NCBI GenBank assembly: GCA_030615505.1 | Contig: JAUWZD010000024.1 | Coordinates: 1-49,187, forward strand | Length of the DNA stretch: 49,187 nt | Source: Spirochaetales bacterium | GTDB taxonomy: Bacteria > Spirochaetota > Spirochaetia > SZUA-6 > DRHE01 | Direction: 5' to 3' | Part shown: one piece after another, positions 32,918 to 41,066 of the stretch | How positions within the stretch are numbered: position 1 is the stretch's first letter | Layout of the letters: each line of letters opens with the position of its first letter | Position numbers and translations under genes: made by a program | The notes under the pieces: generated by a model | Told to the model about the DNA's origin: nothing | Seen by the model: the letters and a program-made list of their open reading frames with translations, nothing else | Databases searched by the model: none

Positions 32918-33325
32918 ATGGAGCAGGAAGATATCGTAATCCCGTCAAATGTATTTTTAGAGGTTATAAGCGGCGGGGATAAGGGAATGAAGTTTCCCAT
33001 AACCAATAAAACTGTAACCATCGGAAGAGCCGCAAAGTGTGATATCCGGCTTACCGATGAGCATGCCTCCAACAAACACTGTCAGATTGTATTTCGGCAT
33101 GAGCATTTCACCGCAATAGACTTGGGCAGCCTGAACAAAACAAAGGTAAACGGCACGGTTTATGTACAAAAAAATCTACAGCACAATGACGTTCTGACCC
33201 TGGGCGCTACAGAGCTTCGCTTTATCTGGGAAGCCTCACCAGAAGAACCTGAAGATGTGCCCCCTGTATCATTGGATGAACCGCCTGTAGAAACCCTGGA
33301 AGAGCCGGGTGAATCAAAAGAATAA
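32918..33325 (+). CDS. Small cytoplasmic FHA-domain protein
   Basis: 135 aa. Residues about 10-108 are a single FHA domain with the full phosphopeptide pocket: KTVTIGRAAKCDIRLTDEHASNKHC (GR, S-x-x-H, about 30-54) and DLGSLNKTKVNGT (N-x-x-x-V-N-G, about 68-80). The C-terminal tail is Pro/Glu-rich and flexible (EASPEEPEDVPPVSLDEPP). It is divergent from the kinase operon and most likely reads phosphothreonine marks made by that kinase. The tail sequence has a faint echo at 43.06-43.10 kb. Confidence 0.92.
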   Translation: MEQEDIVIPSNVFLEVISGGDKGMKFPITNKTVTIGRAAKCDIRLTDEHASNKHCQIVFRHEHFTAIDLGSLNKTKVNGTVYVQKNLQHNDVLTLGATELRFIWEASPEEPEDVPPVSLDEPPVETLEEPGESKE

Positions 33326-33493
33326 AATCTGTCCTCCCGTATAAGAGAAATTTTGAACATTTATGGCCCCAATTTGAAATGCTGCCTTTGCCTTATAATT
33401 CTAGACACATATCTCCTTATACAGCGGAGGACGGGAGCAGCCGAAAACCGCTTGGAAATAACATCTAAAGCCTCTTAATCGGTTAATCAAATA

Positions 33494-33718
33494 TTATCTG
33501 TATTTATAGACAGGTGTCTTAATTACTCGAGTTGGCCGTTTATTGGTTGAAATTGTTTGTTGAAGTTTTTCGACTGTTTCGGGAGCGAAAAGAACCTCAC
33601 CTGTCTCAACGCATACACGAGCAGGAACATTTTCAACAATAAAAAATTTACCATCTTTCTCAAGTGTATAGTTAACTAATTTATCAACAAAAGTCTCTCT
33701 AAACTCTTTAGATGCCAT
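33494..33718 (-). CDS. YgiT/MqsA-like antitoxin without the zinc site
   Basis: 74 aa. The middle, FFIVENVPARVCVETGEVLFAPETVEKLQQ (about 25-54), is the characteristic segment of YgiT/MqsA-type antitoxins linking the N-domain to the DNA-binding domain. The usual pair of CxxC zinc motifs is absent: only one Cys remains, in VPARVCVETGE. There is no room for the C-terminal HTH either. The start overlaps the toxin gene stop by 11 bp, so the toxin gene is read first. The family is fairly clear; function as antitoxin is inferred from the pairing. Confidence 0.75.
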   Translation of the reverse strand: MASKEFRETFVDKLVNYTLEKDGKFFIVENVPARVCVETGEVLFAPETVEKLQQTISTNKRPTRVIKTPVYKYR

Positions 33719-34049
33719 TTTTAATCCTCCTAACTCTATAATCTATCCATAAATCCTCATCAGGTTTATAAATGGTAATAATTTTCAATAAAAGGCGAGA
33801 TGGATAGCTGCAGTGAATATGTATAGGACGGTTTTGAACTGTAAATCCCAATATTAAGCAGCTTGGACCATATTTATCGTCTGGATAAATCTCAATCACT
33901 TCCCCATTCATTATTGCAGTTGTCAAATCATCTATAGAAATCTTGCGAATAATACTCTGGTCGACAGCATGCTTTGAAAATTCAAACTGACTATTAATAA
34001 CCTTCTTCCGAATTTCATATATCACCGAATTAAATTTATGTCTTTCCAT
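33708..34049 (-). CDS. DUF4258 protein, probable toxin of a toxin-antitoxin pair
   Basis: 113 aa of the DUF4258 type, a small RelE-like fold often paired with YgiT-like antitoxins. Visible features are FEFSKHAVDQSIIRKISIDDLTTAIMNGEVIEIYPDDKYGPSCLILG (about 23-69), in which the His followed by an Arg/Ile-rich helix and the acidic E-x-Y-P-D-D loop are typical, then HIHCSYPS and IITIYKPD. The catalytic mechanism is unproven. It forms a two-gene operon with the overlapping antitoxin-like gene and lies at the border of the mobile-element region. Confidence 0.8.
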   Translation of the reverse strand: MERHKFNSVIYEIRKKVINSQFEFSKHAVDQSIIRKISIDDLTTAIMNGEVIEIYPDDKYGPSCLILGFTVQNRPIHIHCSYPSRLLLKIITIYKPDEDLWIDYRVRRIKNGI

Positions 34050-34261
34050 ATCTTATGTCAATGATCAATAAATTAGTGATAGAAAAAGTTACAAATCAAG
34101 GTCCCCGATCCGGTAGCCATCGAGGCGATCGAGGCACTTACGCCACATGTTCTTCGGGCCGGGCAGACGAAGTCCTATGGAACTCACGCAGACAGACCGT
34201 CCGGCTTCAGGGCGCGAAGGTAGAAAGACAGCTTCAGGGAAACGCCGGACAGTCGGCGTGA

Positions 34262-34710
34262 ACAGAGTGAGCCCCCCGGAGTGAAGTGAGAAAAGAAGCG
34301 ACAGAATGCTAATTTAACGAAGCTGGATCGAGCCCAGGAGGCGGCCGGGCGATCTTGACCAGGTGCCTAAGTATTTTTTCTGTCTCCCCGGGGTCCATGA
34401 TTATGGCCAGAATCTTCATCTCTGAACTGCAACAGGGACATACGAGCGGATCAGTGCCATAGACTTTTTTAATCAGCCGGGCTTACCCTAGCGGGCATCT
34501 TCGACAGGTGGATTTTTGCACTTTTTGCTCGACAGGACATTCAGGTGTTTCAGCGGATACCTGTTTTGTTTCCGCAGGATTGTCCAGGTGTTTTTCCTTC
34601 CAGCCTTGAGGAGCAAGCCTTATACAAAACTCCATTCATTGCCAAACTCCTCGTGTTCGAGAGGAATACAGGCCATACCTACGGATACTGTTTGCCTTTT
34701 GGAGGTATAT
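34262..34710 (-). pseudogene. IS91-like transposase C-terminal fragment, copy 1 (direct repeat of 41067-41514)
   Basis: The minus strand encodes a coherent C-terminus of an IS91-family transposase: LAPQGWKEKHLDNPAE, then CRRCPLG, an in-frame TAA, ARLIKKVYGTDPLVCPCC, SSEMKILAIIMDPGETEKI, and LRHLVKIARPPPGLDP before a final TAG near 34312. The ARLIKKVYxxDPLxCPxC zinc element is diagnostic. The whole about 449-bp block is about 90% or more identical to 41067-41514 in the same orientation; both homologies end at the same base after GGTATAT. In copy 2 the internal stop is TAG, so both derive from a TGG or already broken ancestor. No N-terminal part or catalytic region remains. Confidence 0.8.
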
Positions 34711-35446
34711 GCGCGGTCAATGCGGCTATGAAATCCAAGGCATAAATCCATACCCATTGATTCTTCCCAAGTACCGAAAAACTCGTTTCATCTACATACA
34801 CTATGTCAGACTTTCGAATCCGCTCCTTCAGCTCGTTATACTCTCTGCAGGCTGCATCCGCCACCCGACCCACAATTGCATTTACCGAAGCAGGTGTCAA
34901 TTTCAAAGCAAAACCAGTACGCAAGAACTTTGCGGTCTTTCGAAGAACTCCTCTTAGAAGAAACTTTATGAAAATCACCAGTATCATTACGTTGATTTCG
35001 AACTTCCCTTTCAACGGCACTGTATTATGCTCTGGTATAAAATGATGATCGCAATCCAGACAGACTTTCTTATGTACTTCATTTTCAACAGTCTCTGGAA
35101 TAACAGGTTCAGGAATCTCTTCAACTACTCGCTTTAATACCTTTTCGTCTTCTATATTATCGCTCCCACATCTGGGACAATTATCCACGTCAATTACTTC
35201 GTGTCTGTCTATATTCTGTCTCCTCGTGGTACCTTTATGACCTTTAGGCGCACCACGTTTACTACCTCTCTTTGACTTTTTGCCTTTTGTATTGGGTTTC
35301 AGATGTTTATTTTAAGATGGAGGTGTATTTGAGTTTTTGTATTTTTTCAGTTCATTCTCTAGCTCAATGATTTTCTTTTGTAGCTGGAGAATAATCTTAA
35401 TTAAATCGTCTTTGATAAGACGTTCAAATTCGGAGATTGCAGACAT
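34679..35446 (-). pseudogene. IS66-family transposase (TnpC) fragment with in-frame ochre codon
   Basis: ATG at 35446 opens a leucine-zipper-like N-terminus (IILQLQKKIIELENELKKYK) ending NSNTPPS, the signature just before the basic region of IS66 TnpC. TAA at 35312-35314 follows, where NTPPSKNK is usual. The frame then resumes with a basic stretch, the zinc finger DNCPRCGSDNIED and KVCLDCDHHF, and the start of the DDE domain (YVDETSFSVLGKNQWVWIYA). Homology stops at the junction with the IS91-like repeat near 34710. The full protein would be about 500 aa, so roughly half is gone. A related HGAPKGHKG-type basic motif (KRGAPKGHKGTTRR) confirms the family. Confidence 0.85.
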
Positions 35447-35540
35447 AAACATTCCCTCCCATTTACAATGCTTTGTCTTTGCTTATACGTTAGCTAGAAT
35501 CTTTATATCATAGTATTCTCTATTACGCAAGTAAAAAAAT

Positions 35541-35687
35541 ATGAGCAAACGTCCTGCAATAGGAAAAAACTATAAAGGGTCTGATTTACAAGGGAAATTT
35601 TCATCCAAACTGATAAAACGGGGTCTTAAGGGAAGCAAAAAACATACTTCAACCTTGATCCGGCATAATGAGGGAAAGAAAGTTTAG
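35541..35687 (+). CDS. Possible small basic protein of 48 aa
   Basis: ATG at 35541 to TAG at 35687 encodes 48 residues with many Lys and Arg (begins MSKRPAIGKNYKGSDLQGKF). No family was recognised and there is no good ribosome site. It lies between the IS66 start and the intron-like remnant. It could be a chance frame or the end of a lost mobile-element gene. Confidence 0.25.
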   Translation: MSKRPAIGKNYKGSDLQGKFSSKLIKRGLKGSKKHTSTLIRHNEGKKV

Positions 35688-35779
35688 TTTAAACTTCCAG
35701 AGTCCGGTGTTGTGTATGGTGATTGTTCCATTTGTATACTCCTAATGCCCACATGACAGCAGGCAAGATAGCTCCAAGA

Positions 35780-36000
35780 CTTTGGTACACCCGACATGGA
35801 AGTAGACTTATGGGGTGAAAGCCCCTACAGGTACCCACGTATAGTGAATATGCTATACAAACTGTTAGCCGATGGCAAGTGCATTCTCGAGGAAGTCGGG
35901 TTATCCAGTAGAGCATATCACAGGTTCTGAATCTGATATTCGATCCGGGCTTTTCGCTCTGTGCGGACCAAGAAACAAACTTGATGCCAAGGCATTCCAT
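35780..36000 (+). other. Probable group II intron remnant (5' domain I part)
   Basis: Contains GGGGTGAAAGCCCCTACAGG followed about 45 bases later by AAACTGTTAGCCGATGGCAA and GAGGAAGTCGG. GGTGAAAGCCC and CTGTTAGCCGAxGGCAAG...GGAAG are recurrent text in domain I of bacterial and archaeal group II introns. No reverse transcriptase gene or domain V hairpin was found, so only a piece would remain. Borders are approximate and the call rests on pattern memory, not on a folded structure. Outside this, 35461-36096 shows nothing else besides the small frame listed. Confidence 0.4.
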
Positions 36001-36096
36001 CTCCCTGACGTTTTACCCGGTCATAGAATCCGCTGGCAGTAATCCCCACATGAAGATAACCAACCGTTTGCTCATGAAGACTCGGTAAAATTTCTC

Positions 36097-36125
36097 TTGA
36101 CTTTACTGTCCGGCAATATTACTAT
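36097..36125 (+). promoter_or_regulatory. Promoter of the tetR-flavodoxin operon
   Basis: TTGACT, 17-bp spacer, TACTAT. The -10 box overlaps the left arm of the palindrome at 36121-36146, so a bound repressor would block RNA polymerase. Confidence 0.6.
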
Positions 36126-36146
36126 GTTACCAATAGGTAACATAGT
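36121..36146. promoter_or_regulatory. Perfect 11-bp inverted repeat operator, probable TetR autoregulatory site
   Basis: ACTATGTTACC-AATA-GGTAACATAGT is a perfect dyad of 26 bp covering the -10 box and start point and touching the GTG start codon of the TetR-family gene. Size and place are typical of TetR-family self-repression. Confidence 0.75.
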
Positions 36147-36765
36147 GCATGATAAAGATCGCAGCAGCACAGAAAAAAAGCTAAAAGATGCATTAGATAG
36201 AGTATTACTTTCACATGGGTTTAAAGCTCTGGGCGTAAACCGGATTGCAAAAGAAGCAGGGGTTTCAAAAATTCTCATTTACCGTTATTTCGGTAATCTG
36301 GAGGGTTTGATTAAATCCTATGTTGAAGAGAAAAATTACTGGATAAAACTGGATAAAAACCAGTCGTTAAATCTTCAGAATATGTCTTTAAAAGAACTCG
36401 AAATAATATCAGCAAACATTTTTATAGGCCAGCTTAAGGAATTAAGAGAAAATCCTGCAATGCTTGAAATAATCAGATGGCAGCTTATGGAAAAGAATCC
36501 TGTTGTTGATGATATCTGCAAAACAATTGAAGCACACGGAGTTAACACAATGAAGATGTTTCAAAAGTACCTTCCTGAAATCGAGCTTGATATACCTGCA
36601 TTGATTGCACTTCTTCTTGGAGGAATTTACGAAATGGCTTTGAGATCCCGGAATGAAGAAGTATTTAACACCATAGATCTTCAAAAAGAGGAAAGCTGGG
36701 AAAGGATAGAAAATGCAATTATCCAGTTTTTCTCATTAGTATTTGGGAAGATAGAGGAAAAGTAA
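36145..36765 (+). CDS. TetR-family transcriptional regulator
   Basis: About 206 aa from GTG at 36145. Longer starts (TTG at 36097, ATG at 36124) fall inside the -35 box and operator, so they would not be transcribed. Residues about 8-60 are the TetR HTH: KLKDALDRVLLSHGFKALGV, NRIAKEAGVSKILIYRYFGN with the recognition helix SKILIYRYF, then LEGLIKSYVEE. The C-terminal ligand domain is helical and not assignable to a known inducer class. The next gene starts on the base after the stop. The regulator probably represses the downstream flavodoxin/secreted-protein operon through the palindrome at its own start. Confidence 0.9.
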   Translation: MHDKDRSSTEKKLKDALDRVLLSHGFKALGVNRIAKEAGVSKILIYRYFGNLEGLIKSYVEEKNYWIKLDKNQSLNLQNMSLKELEIISANIFIGQLKELRENPAMLEIIRWQLMEKNPVVDDICKTIEAHGVNTMKMFQKYLPEIELDIPALIALLLGGIYEMALRSRNEEVFNTIDLQKEESWERIENAIIQFFSLVFGKIEEK

Positions 36766-37332
36766 ATGAACGTTCTTGTACTAAACGGAAGCCCGAAGAA
36801 AAATGGAACTGTTGCATCTCTTTTAAAATCAGTAGCAGAAGGAACAGAAAGCACAGAAATTGAATGGATCGATGTATGTGATCTGGAAATGAAAAACTGT
36901 ACAGCCTGTATGAAATGCAGAAAAGACAGTATTTGTATTTTTCAAGATGATGCCGCTGAAATTGGAAAGAAAATAAACAATGCTGATTGTTTGATTGTTG
37001 GCTCACCAGTCCAGTGGGGAAATGTTAGTGCTCCATTAAAGCTTCTTTTTGATAGAAACGTTCCTGTAATGATGGGGGAATCACCCGGCGGGCTTCCTGT
37101 TCCCAGGCAGAAGGGTAAAAAGGTAGTTATTGTAACTGCATGCACTACACCCTGGCCTTTCAACTTTATCTTCCCGGAAAGTAGAGGGGTAATAGCAGCC
37201 CTAAAGGAGATTCTTCATCATGGAGGTTATAAAATATGCGGTAAAATTGTTAAACCCGGAACTAAAAGAAATAAGAATATTTCACAAAAGCAGATTGAGA
37301 AAGCCAAATTGTATGGAAGGAGATTAAAATGA
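36766..37332 (+). CDS. Flavodoxin-like iron-sulfur flavoprotein / NAD(P)H-FMN reductase family
   Basis: 188 aa. The FMN fold starts MNVLVLNGSPKKNGTVASLL, the NADPH-dependent FMN reductase / iron-sulfur flavoprotein loop for the FMN phosphate. A Cys-rich segment CTACMKCRKDSICIFQDD (about 45-62) resembles the C-x2-C-x2-C-x(4-7)-C cluster region of iron-sulfur flavoproteins. VGSPVQWGNVSAPLKLLFDR (about 82-101) holds the second FMN loop. It probably shuttles electrons between ferredoxin and a reduced substrate in the cytoplasm; the substrate is unknown. It directly abuts the TetR stop and overlaps the next gene by 4 bp. Confidence 0.87.
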   Translation: MNVLVLNGSPKKNGTVASLLKSVAEGTESTEIEWIDVCDLEMKNCTACMKCRKDSICIFQDDAAEIGKKINNADCLIVGSPVQWGNVSAPLKLLFDRNVPVMMGESPGGLPVPRQKGKKVVIVTACTTPWPFNFIFPESRGVIAALKEILHHGGYKICGKIVKPGTKRNKNISQKQIEKAKLYGRRLK

Positions 37333-38054
37333 AACATTCTTTACACAAATATCTTATGATACTTTTCTTACTATATTTCGCATGTATATCCTGCGTTTCG
37401 GAAGGGGACACTCAGGAGTATGCCAGCGGTGATTTGAAAATTACAATAGAAGAAGGGGAGCACTGGCTTCACGATTTTCCTCTTTTTCTGGGAATAAAGG
37501 TAAAAAACTCCCCGCAGTTTGCCGTCTGGATTGAAGATATAGACGGGCATTATCTGACAACAATTTTTGCTACAAAAAGAATTGCAACACAAGGCTGGAG
37601 AGCAAGCAAGGGAAACCGGCGAAAAGAAGCACTTCCTCATTGGAGCTACTCCAGAGGAGTCCAGTATCCAGATGGTCTTTACCTTCCTACAAAAGAAGAT
37701 CCCTTGCCGGATGCTGTAACTGGTGCCACTCCAAAGTCCGGGATTGAATTAAAATTCTCGCCAATAGAAAATCGACAGAAATTTATAATAAAGGCGGAGT
37801 TCAACCATTCAGTTGATTATAATGACTTTTTTCCTGAAGATGTATCTGAAGGAGAAAAGGAAATAAACGGGCAGCCTGCTGTAATTTATTCTGCTTTGAT
37901 TGATCTTTCATATGAAAAGAACACTTATGAGATGAATCTTGTCGGATGCAGCAGTCCTGATGGAAACGATGGTAATATCCATTCCGGCATGCTCTCAAAA
38001 CTTACAACAGCAAAGACAATAGTAAACAGGATTACAGTAGTGATTCATCACTGA
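37329..38054 (+). CDS. Lipoprotein, DUF2271-like
   Basis: 241 aa. The N-terminus is a lipoprotein signal (LMILFLLYFACISC, Cys about 22). The mature part has FAVWIEDIDGHYLTTIFATKRIATQGWR (about 55-82) and PDAVTGATP (about 125), which fit the DUF2271 pattern, where a W-x-ED-x-G-x-Y-x-x-T strand recurs. Such proteins are found beside periplasmic FMN-binding redox proteins; their function is unknown. The start overlaps the flavoprotein stop (ATGA). If the operon is redox-related, this would be its cell-surface part. Confidence 0.75.
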   Translation: MKHSLHKYLMILFLLYFACISCVSEGDTQEYASGDLKITIEEGEHWLHDFPLFLGIKVKNSPQFAVWIEDIDGHYLTTIFATKRIATQGWRASKGNRRKEALPHWSYSRGVQYPDGLYLPTKEDPLPDAVTGATPKSGIELKFSPIENRQKFIIKAEFNHSVDYNDFFPEDVSEGEKEINGQPAVIYSALIDLSYEKNTYEMNLVGCSSPDGNDGNIHSGMLSKLTTAKTIVNRITVVIHH

Positions 38055-38558
38055 GAAGGATCTAAGGAGAATGGTCACGAATGTGAGATAATTTATTTAG
38101 TGGATTTAAACATCAGGGATTGCACAGGCTGCATGTCTTGCCAAGAAAAAGGGACGTGTGTATTTTGAGATGATATTGAGAAGATAGAGGAAGCAATCAA
38201 AAGCTCAGACTTAATTATCTGGGCAAGTTCAACACATTGGGCAAATGTATTCGGCTTAATGTTAAGGGTATTTGAACGATTATTTGGTTTCTTTATCAAA
38301 GAACAACCTAAGAGGACTCCACTCAAGCGAAATGTAAAAGGCAAGAAAGCAATTCTGGTAACTGCTTGCAGTACACCCTTTCCTTTTAATTGGCTCTTTA
38401 ACCAATCTCGAGCTTCTTTATCTAGAATGCGAGAGATATGCAAATATAGTGGACAAAATGTTGTTTGTACCTTTGTGTTACCGAGAACACTAACTATGAG
38501 AGAGATACCTGAAAGGTATCTCAAAAAAGCAAATAAAATTGGGAGAAAGATAAGATGA
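38055..38558 (+). pseudogene. Second iron-sulfur flavoprotein gene, N-terminus lost and TGA-interrupted
   Basis: The frame from 38058 (GSKENGHECEIIYLVDLNIRD) encodes the same family as the gene at 36766: CTGCMSCQEKGTCVF, then TGA at 38166-38168, DDIEKIEEAIKSSDLIIWAS, STHWANVFGLMLRVFERLF, and AILVTACSTPFPFNWLF to the end at 38558. CGA to TGA by one C-to-T change explains the stop. The first FMN loop (VLxGSPRKxG) is missing: the frame opens directly after the upstream stop codon. It is not a recent duplicate of the first flavoprotein, as they differ throughout. Confidence 0.85.
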
Positions 38559-39214
38559 AAATAAAAGCGTCGTTAATAATAGGATTCCTTCTTTTTTTGT
38601 TGAACATGGCAACTGCTCAGGAAATAAGTAAAGAATATATGTATAAAAGAATTACAGGAGATAAGACAAATATAATAAAGGTATCATTTCGGAAAGATGG
38701 GAATCAACTAACCGAGATGTATAGTCGTGATAACGAAAGCTGGACAATAATGATGACGCCTAACAATACTATGTTCTGGGGAGAAAATAAAAATGGTGTT
38801 CCTTTCAAAGCAGTATATAATAATGGCAGAATAATACTCAATCATAATGGAAGAAAAAAGATATTTGATGTAGAACACCCCTGGGTTCAGTCATTCAATT
38901 TTGGATTTATCCCATTTATTTTAGGTAAAGAGAAAAAAATTGTGTTTACAACTCTTAGGCCGACAGATTTTAAGAGCTTTGAAATGACAATGGAAAAAGA
39001 AGAATATGAGGATATTAAGATCGGGAATAAGGTGTATAAGACGGTAAAGGTAGAGGTTTCGTTAACAGGATTTTTATCGCTGTTCTGGTCTGCTGAATAT
39101 TGGTACAGATTAGAAGATGGTATTATGGTGAAATATGAAGCAGTTGAGGGTGGACCAGGAACTCCAAAAACCACGGTTACATTGCTAAAGGAAAGTCAGA
39201 ATGGAGGTGAATGA
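38555..39214 (+). CDS. Exported hypothetical protein
   Basis: 219 aa with a signal peptide (SLIIGFLLFLLNMATAQ). The rest is a beta-rich, basic protein that I cannot assign. The pattern EYEDIKIGNKVYKTVKVEVSLTGFLSLFWSAEYWYRLEDGIMVKYEA (about 148-194) is reminiscent of outer-membrane-associated lipid or polysaccharide carriers with a DUF3108-type beta clam, but this is a weak resemblance. The start overlaps the end of the broken flavoprotein frame by 4 bp, and its own stop overlaps the next gene by 4 bp, so it belongs to the operon. Confidence 0.78.
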   Translation: MKIKASLIIGFLLFLLNMATAQEISKEYMYKRITGDKTNIIKVSFRKDGNQLTEMYSRDNESWTIMMTPNNTMFWGENKNGVPFKAVYNNGRIILNHNGRKKIFDVEHPWVQSFNFGFIPFILGKEKKIVFTTLRPTDFKSFEMTMEKEEYEDIKIGNKVYKTVKVEVSLTGFLSLFWSAEYWYRLEDGIMVKYEAVEGGPGTPKTTVTLLKESQNGGE

Positions 39215-40029
39215 GTATGAAAATAGCTATTGTGTATGTCTCTTATTATAGAAAACATACAAAAAAGATAATTGAAGCTATGAATAAAGTCTTGAAGGCT
39301 GATCTATATGAAGTGAATGATACTCTTATCTGGGAAAAACAAAAGAAATATGATTTAATAGGTTTGGGTTCTGGGATTTATTTTGCAAAACATCATAAAC
39401 AAATAATTGAGCTTGCTTCTTTATTTCCAGACCTTAGTGGAAAAATGTTTTTTATCTTTTGCACTCGCTGTAATATAAGATTGGGAAAGTATCATGATAA
39501 ATTGAGAAATATTTTAATAGAAAAAGGAGGTTGTATTGTCGATGAGTTTTCCTGTCGTGCTTATGATGCAACAGGTCCATTTAGATATTTTGGGGGAATG
39601 AATAAATACAAGCCGAATGAAAAAGATTTGTGGAAGGCAGAAGAATTTGCGAGAAAATTACTGAGAAAATGTACTGATAAGGTACATTTTTCAGATGAGA
39701 ACCTTATATCCAGGAAGATAGATGGGAAAATTATAAGAGGAGATTATAATCCTCCATCGATTTTGGGAATACAGGGAGATAAAGTTTGGGTGAATCTTGA
39801 TGTATGCAATGGTTGTGGCAAGTGTGTGAAGGTTTGTCCTGTAAATGTATATAAACTTAGTAAATTTAAGGGACATCCTGTATCAGAACTCAAGGCAATT
39901 CCTGTCAATGAATTGGATTGTATTCAGTGTTTACTTTGTGTTGAAAATTGTCCTTTCTCAGCAATTCATATAAATGGAAATATCTTTGATGCTTTTAGAA
40001 TGGCCTGGAAACATGGAAAAAGAGAATGA
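39211..40029 (+). CDS. Flavodoxin-ferredoxin fusion protein (EFR1-like)
   Basis: 272 aa. Residues 1-165 are a long-chain-like flavodoxin domain (IAIVYVSYYRKHTKKIIEAM for FMN phosphate, LIGLGSGIYFAKHHKQI for the second loop). Residues about 195-255 are a 2[4Fe-4S] ferredoxin: CNGCGKCVKVCPVNVY and CIQCLLCVENCPFSAI, both complete C-x2-C-x2-C-x3-CP motifs. Proteins of this layout move single low-potential electrons in anaerobes. It is the last gene of the TetR operon and complements the iron-sulfur flavoprotein at its start. Confidence 0.9.
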   Translation: MSMKIAIVYVSYYRKHTKKIIEAMNKVLKADLYEVNDTLIWEKQKKYDLIGLGSGIYFAKHHKQIIELASLFPDLSGKMFFIFCTRCNIRLGKYHDKLRNILIEKGGCIVDEFSCRAYDATGPFRYFGGMNKYKPNEKDLWKAEEFARKLLRKCTDKVHFSDENLISRKIDGKIIRGDYNPPSILGIQGDKVWVNLDVCNGCGKCVKVCPVNVYKLSKFKGHPVSELKAIPVNELDCIQCLLCVENCPFSAIHINGNIFDAFRMAWKHGKRE

Positions 40030-40132
40030 TAACCATAAAAAGAATACTGATGTAGGCATAGATTTATGGATGGGGTGCTGTAGTTGACGAAGCGAGCAGT
40101 AAAAATTATAATATCCAAAAGAAGGCGGTGGT

Positions 40133-40438
40133 ATGAAGATTCTGGCAATTGAGAAAGAAATTCCCGAAATTACGGAAGGAGAATTTAAGCTCCATCTCAA
40201 AGCGGAGGCGGCCAAGGCGTGGGAACTCTATCAAACGGGCGTGTTCCGCGAACTGTATTTCCGCAGAGACCAATCCAGTGCAGTACTATTGCTTGAGTGC
40301 ACAGACGTCGAAGAGGCTCAAGACATCCTTAATATACTACCGTTGGTCAAAGAAGGATTGATCACTTTTGATGTCATCCCCCTGAAACCGTACCCTGGGT
40401 TCTCTAGGTTGTTTGGTGAAGGGGTGGAGGTGGATTGA
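40133..40438 (+). CDS. Dimeric alpha-beta barrel protein, muconolactone-isomerase/YCII-like
   Basis: 101 aa with a ferredoxin-like fold pattern: MKILAIEKEIPEITEGEF, KAWELYQTGVFRELYFRRDQSSAVLLLEC (about 29-57), then EEAQDILNILPLVKEGLITFDVIPLKPYPGF (about 61-91). The last part is typical of small proteins annotated as muconolactone delta-isomerase-like. No catalytic assignment is possible. A GGCGGTGG stretch sits before ATG at 40133. It is about 100 bp after the flavodoxin operon and may be separately transcribed. Confidence 0.8.
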   Translation: MKILAIEKEIPEITEGEFKLHLKAEAAKAWELYQTGVFRELYFRRDQSSAVLLLECTDVEEAQDILNILPLVKEGLITFDVIPLKPYPGFSRLFGEGVEVD

Positions 40439-40569
40439 ATTCAACTAGAATAGTATTATAATCTTGCTATCTTCCAATTTTATCCATCCCACAAACCTAT
40501 AAAGGTCCTCAATCCACCAAATGGTAGTGAGGTAACTAACCATGTTACCCGATCTAACTAAAAAAAGAC

Positions 40570-40971
40570 ATGAATGTCAAAAGTATGGCAAAAATGGCAT
40601 TACAGGATGAGAAAATCCTTTCAGAGCTATTAGAGGGAATTGTATCGAAAGAGGATGCCATACGGTACAACAGTCACAAGGTCTTGCTGCGTATAAGCGA
40701 GGAGCACCCTGAATTGTTATACCCCCGCTGGAAGTTATTTGAAGATTTACTGGATAGTGACAACAATTACCACAAATTCAGAATCCGAAGAAGAAATAGA
40801 TCGGAAGACCGTATAAAGGTATATCGAACAATTATTCCTTGTGGGATTCTTCCGGGAAAAACCCTTTCCCGAAAAACACGTTCTCATGGAAGAGTGATAG
40901 GAAAACTTAAAATCCGAGGTAAGGGGAAACGCCTCAGATTCAGTAACTATCGATGCGGTAGAGGCACTTGA
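40570..40971 (+). pseudogene. HEAT-repeat protein, N-terminal fragment
   Basis: The first about 72 codons, with NVKSMAKMALQDEKILSELLEGIVSKEDAIRYNSHKVLLRISEEHPELLYPRWKLFEDLLDSDNNYHKF in outline, are the start of a HEAT-repeat protein of about 250 aa known from many anaerobes (first two helical repeats). After HKF, near 40785, the reading becomes Arg/Lys-rich and unlike any repeat, so the gene is cut by a frameshift or deletion and only one third is recognisable. The stretch 40972-41066 after it carries nothing identified except a weak match to 34113-34145. Confidence 0.7.
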
Positions 40972-41066
40972 GACGCGTATCCACAAAAATCCTGTAAACA
41001 GGCCACTCTGCTGAGGGTTCGAAGCGAGAAAGATACTCACTGTAGTGGGTCGGATAAGCATGCTGG

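Noticed and set aside
33330..33440. Imperfect inverted repeat GTCCTCC...TATAAG around the end of the FHA gene
   Set aside because: Arms are gapped and about 70 bp apart with no T-run; it could be a transcript end structure but is too weak to list.
36097..36144. Longer TetR protein starting at TTG 36097 or ATG 36124
   Set aside because: These codons coincide with the -35 box and the operator arm, so they should lie upstream of the transcript start.
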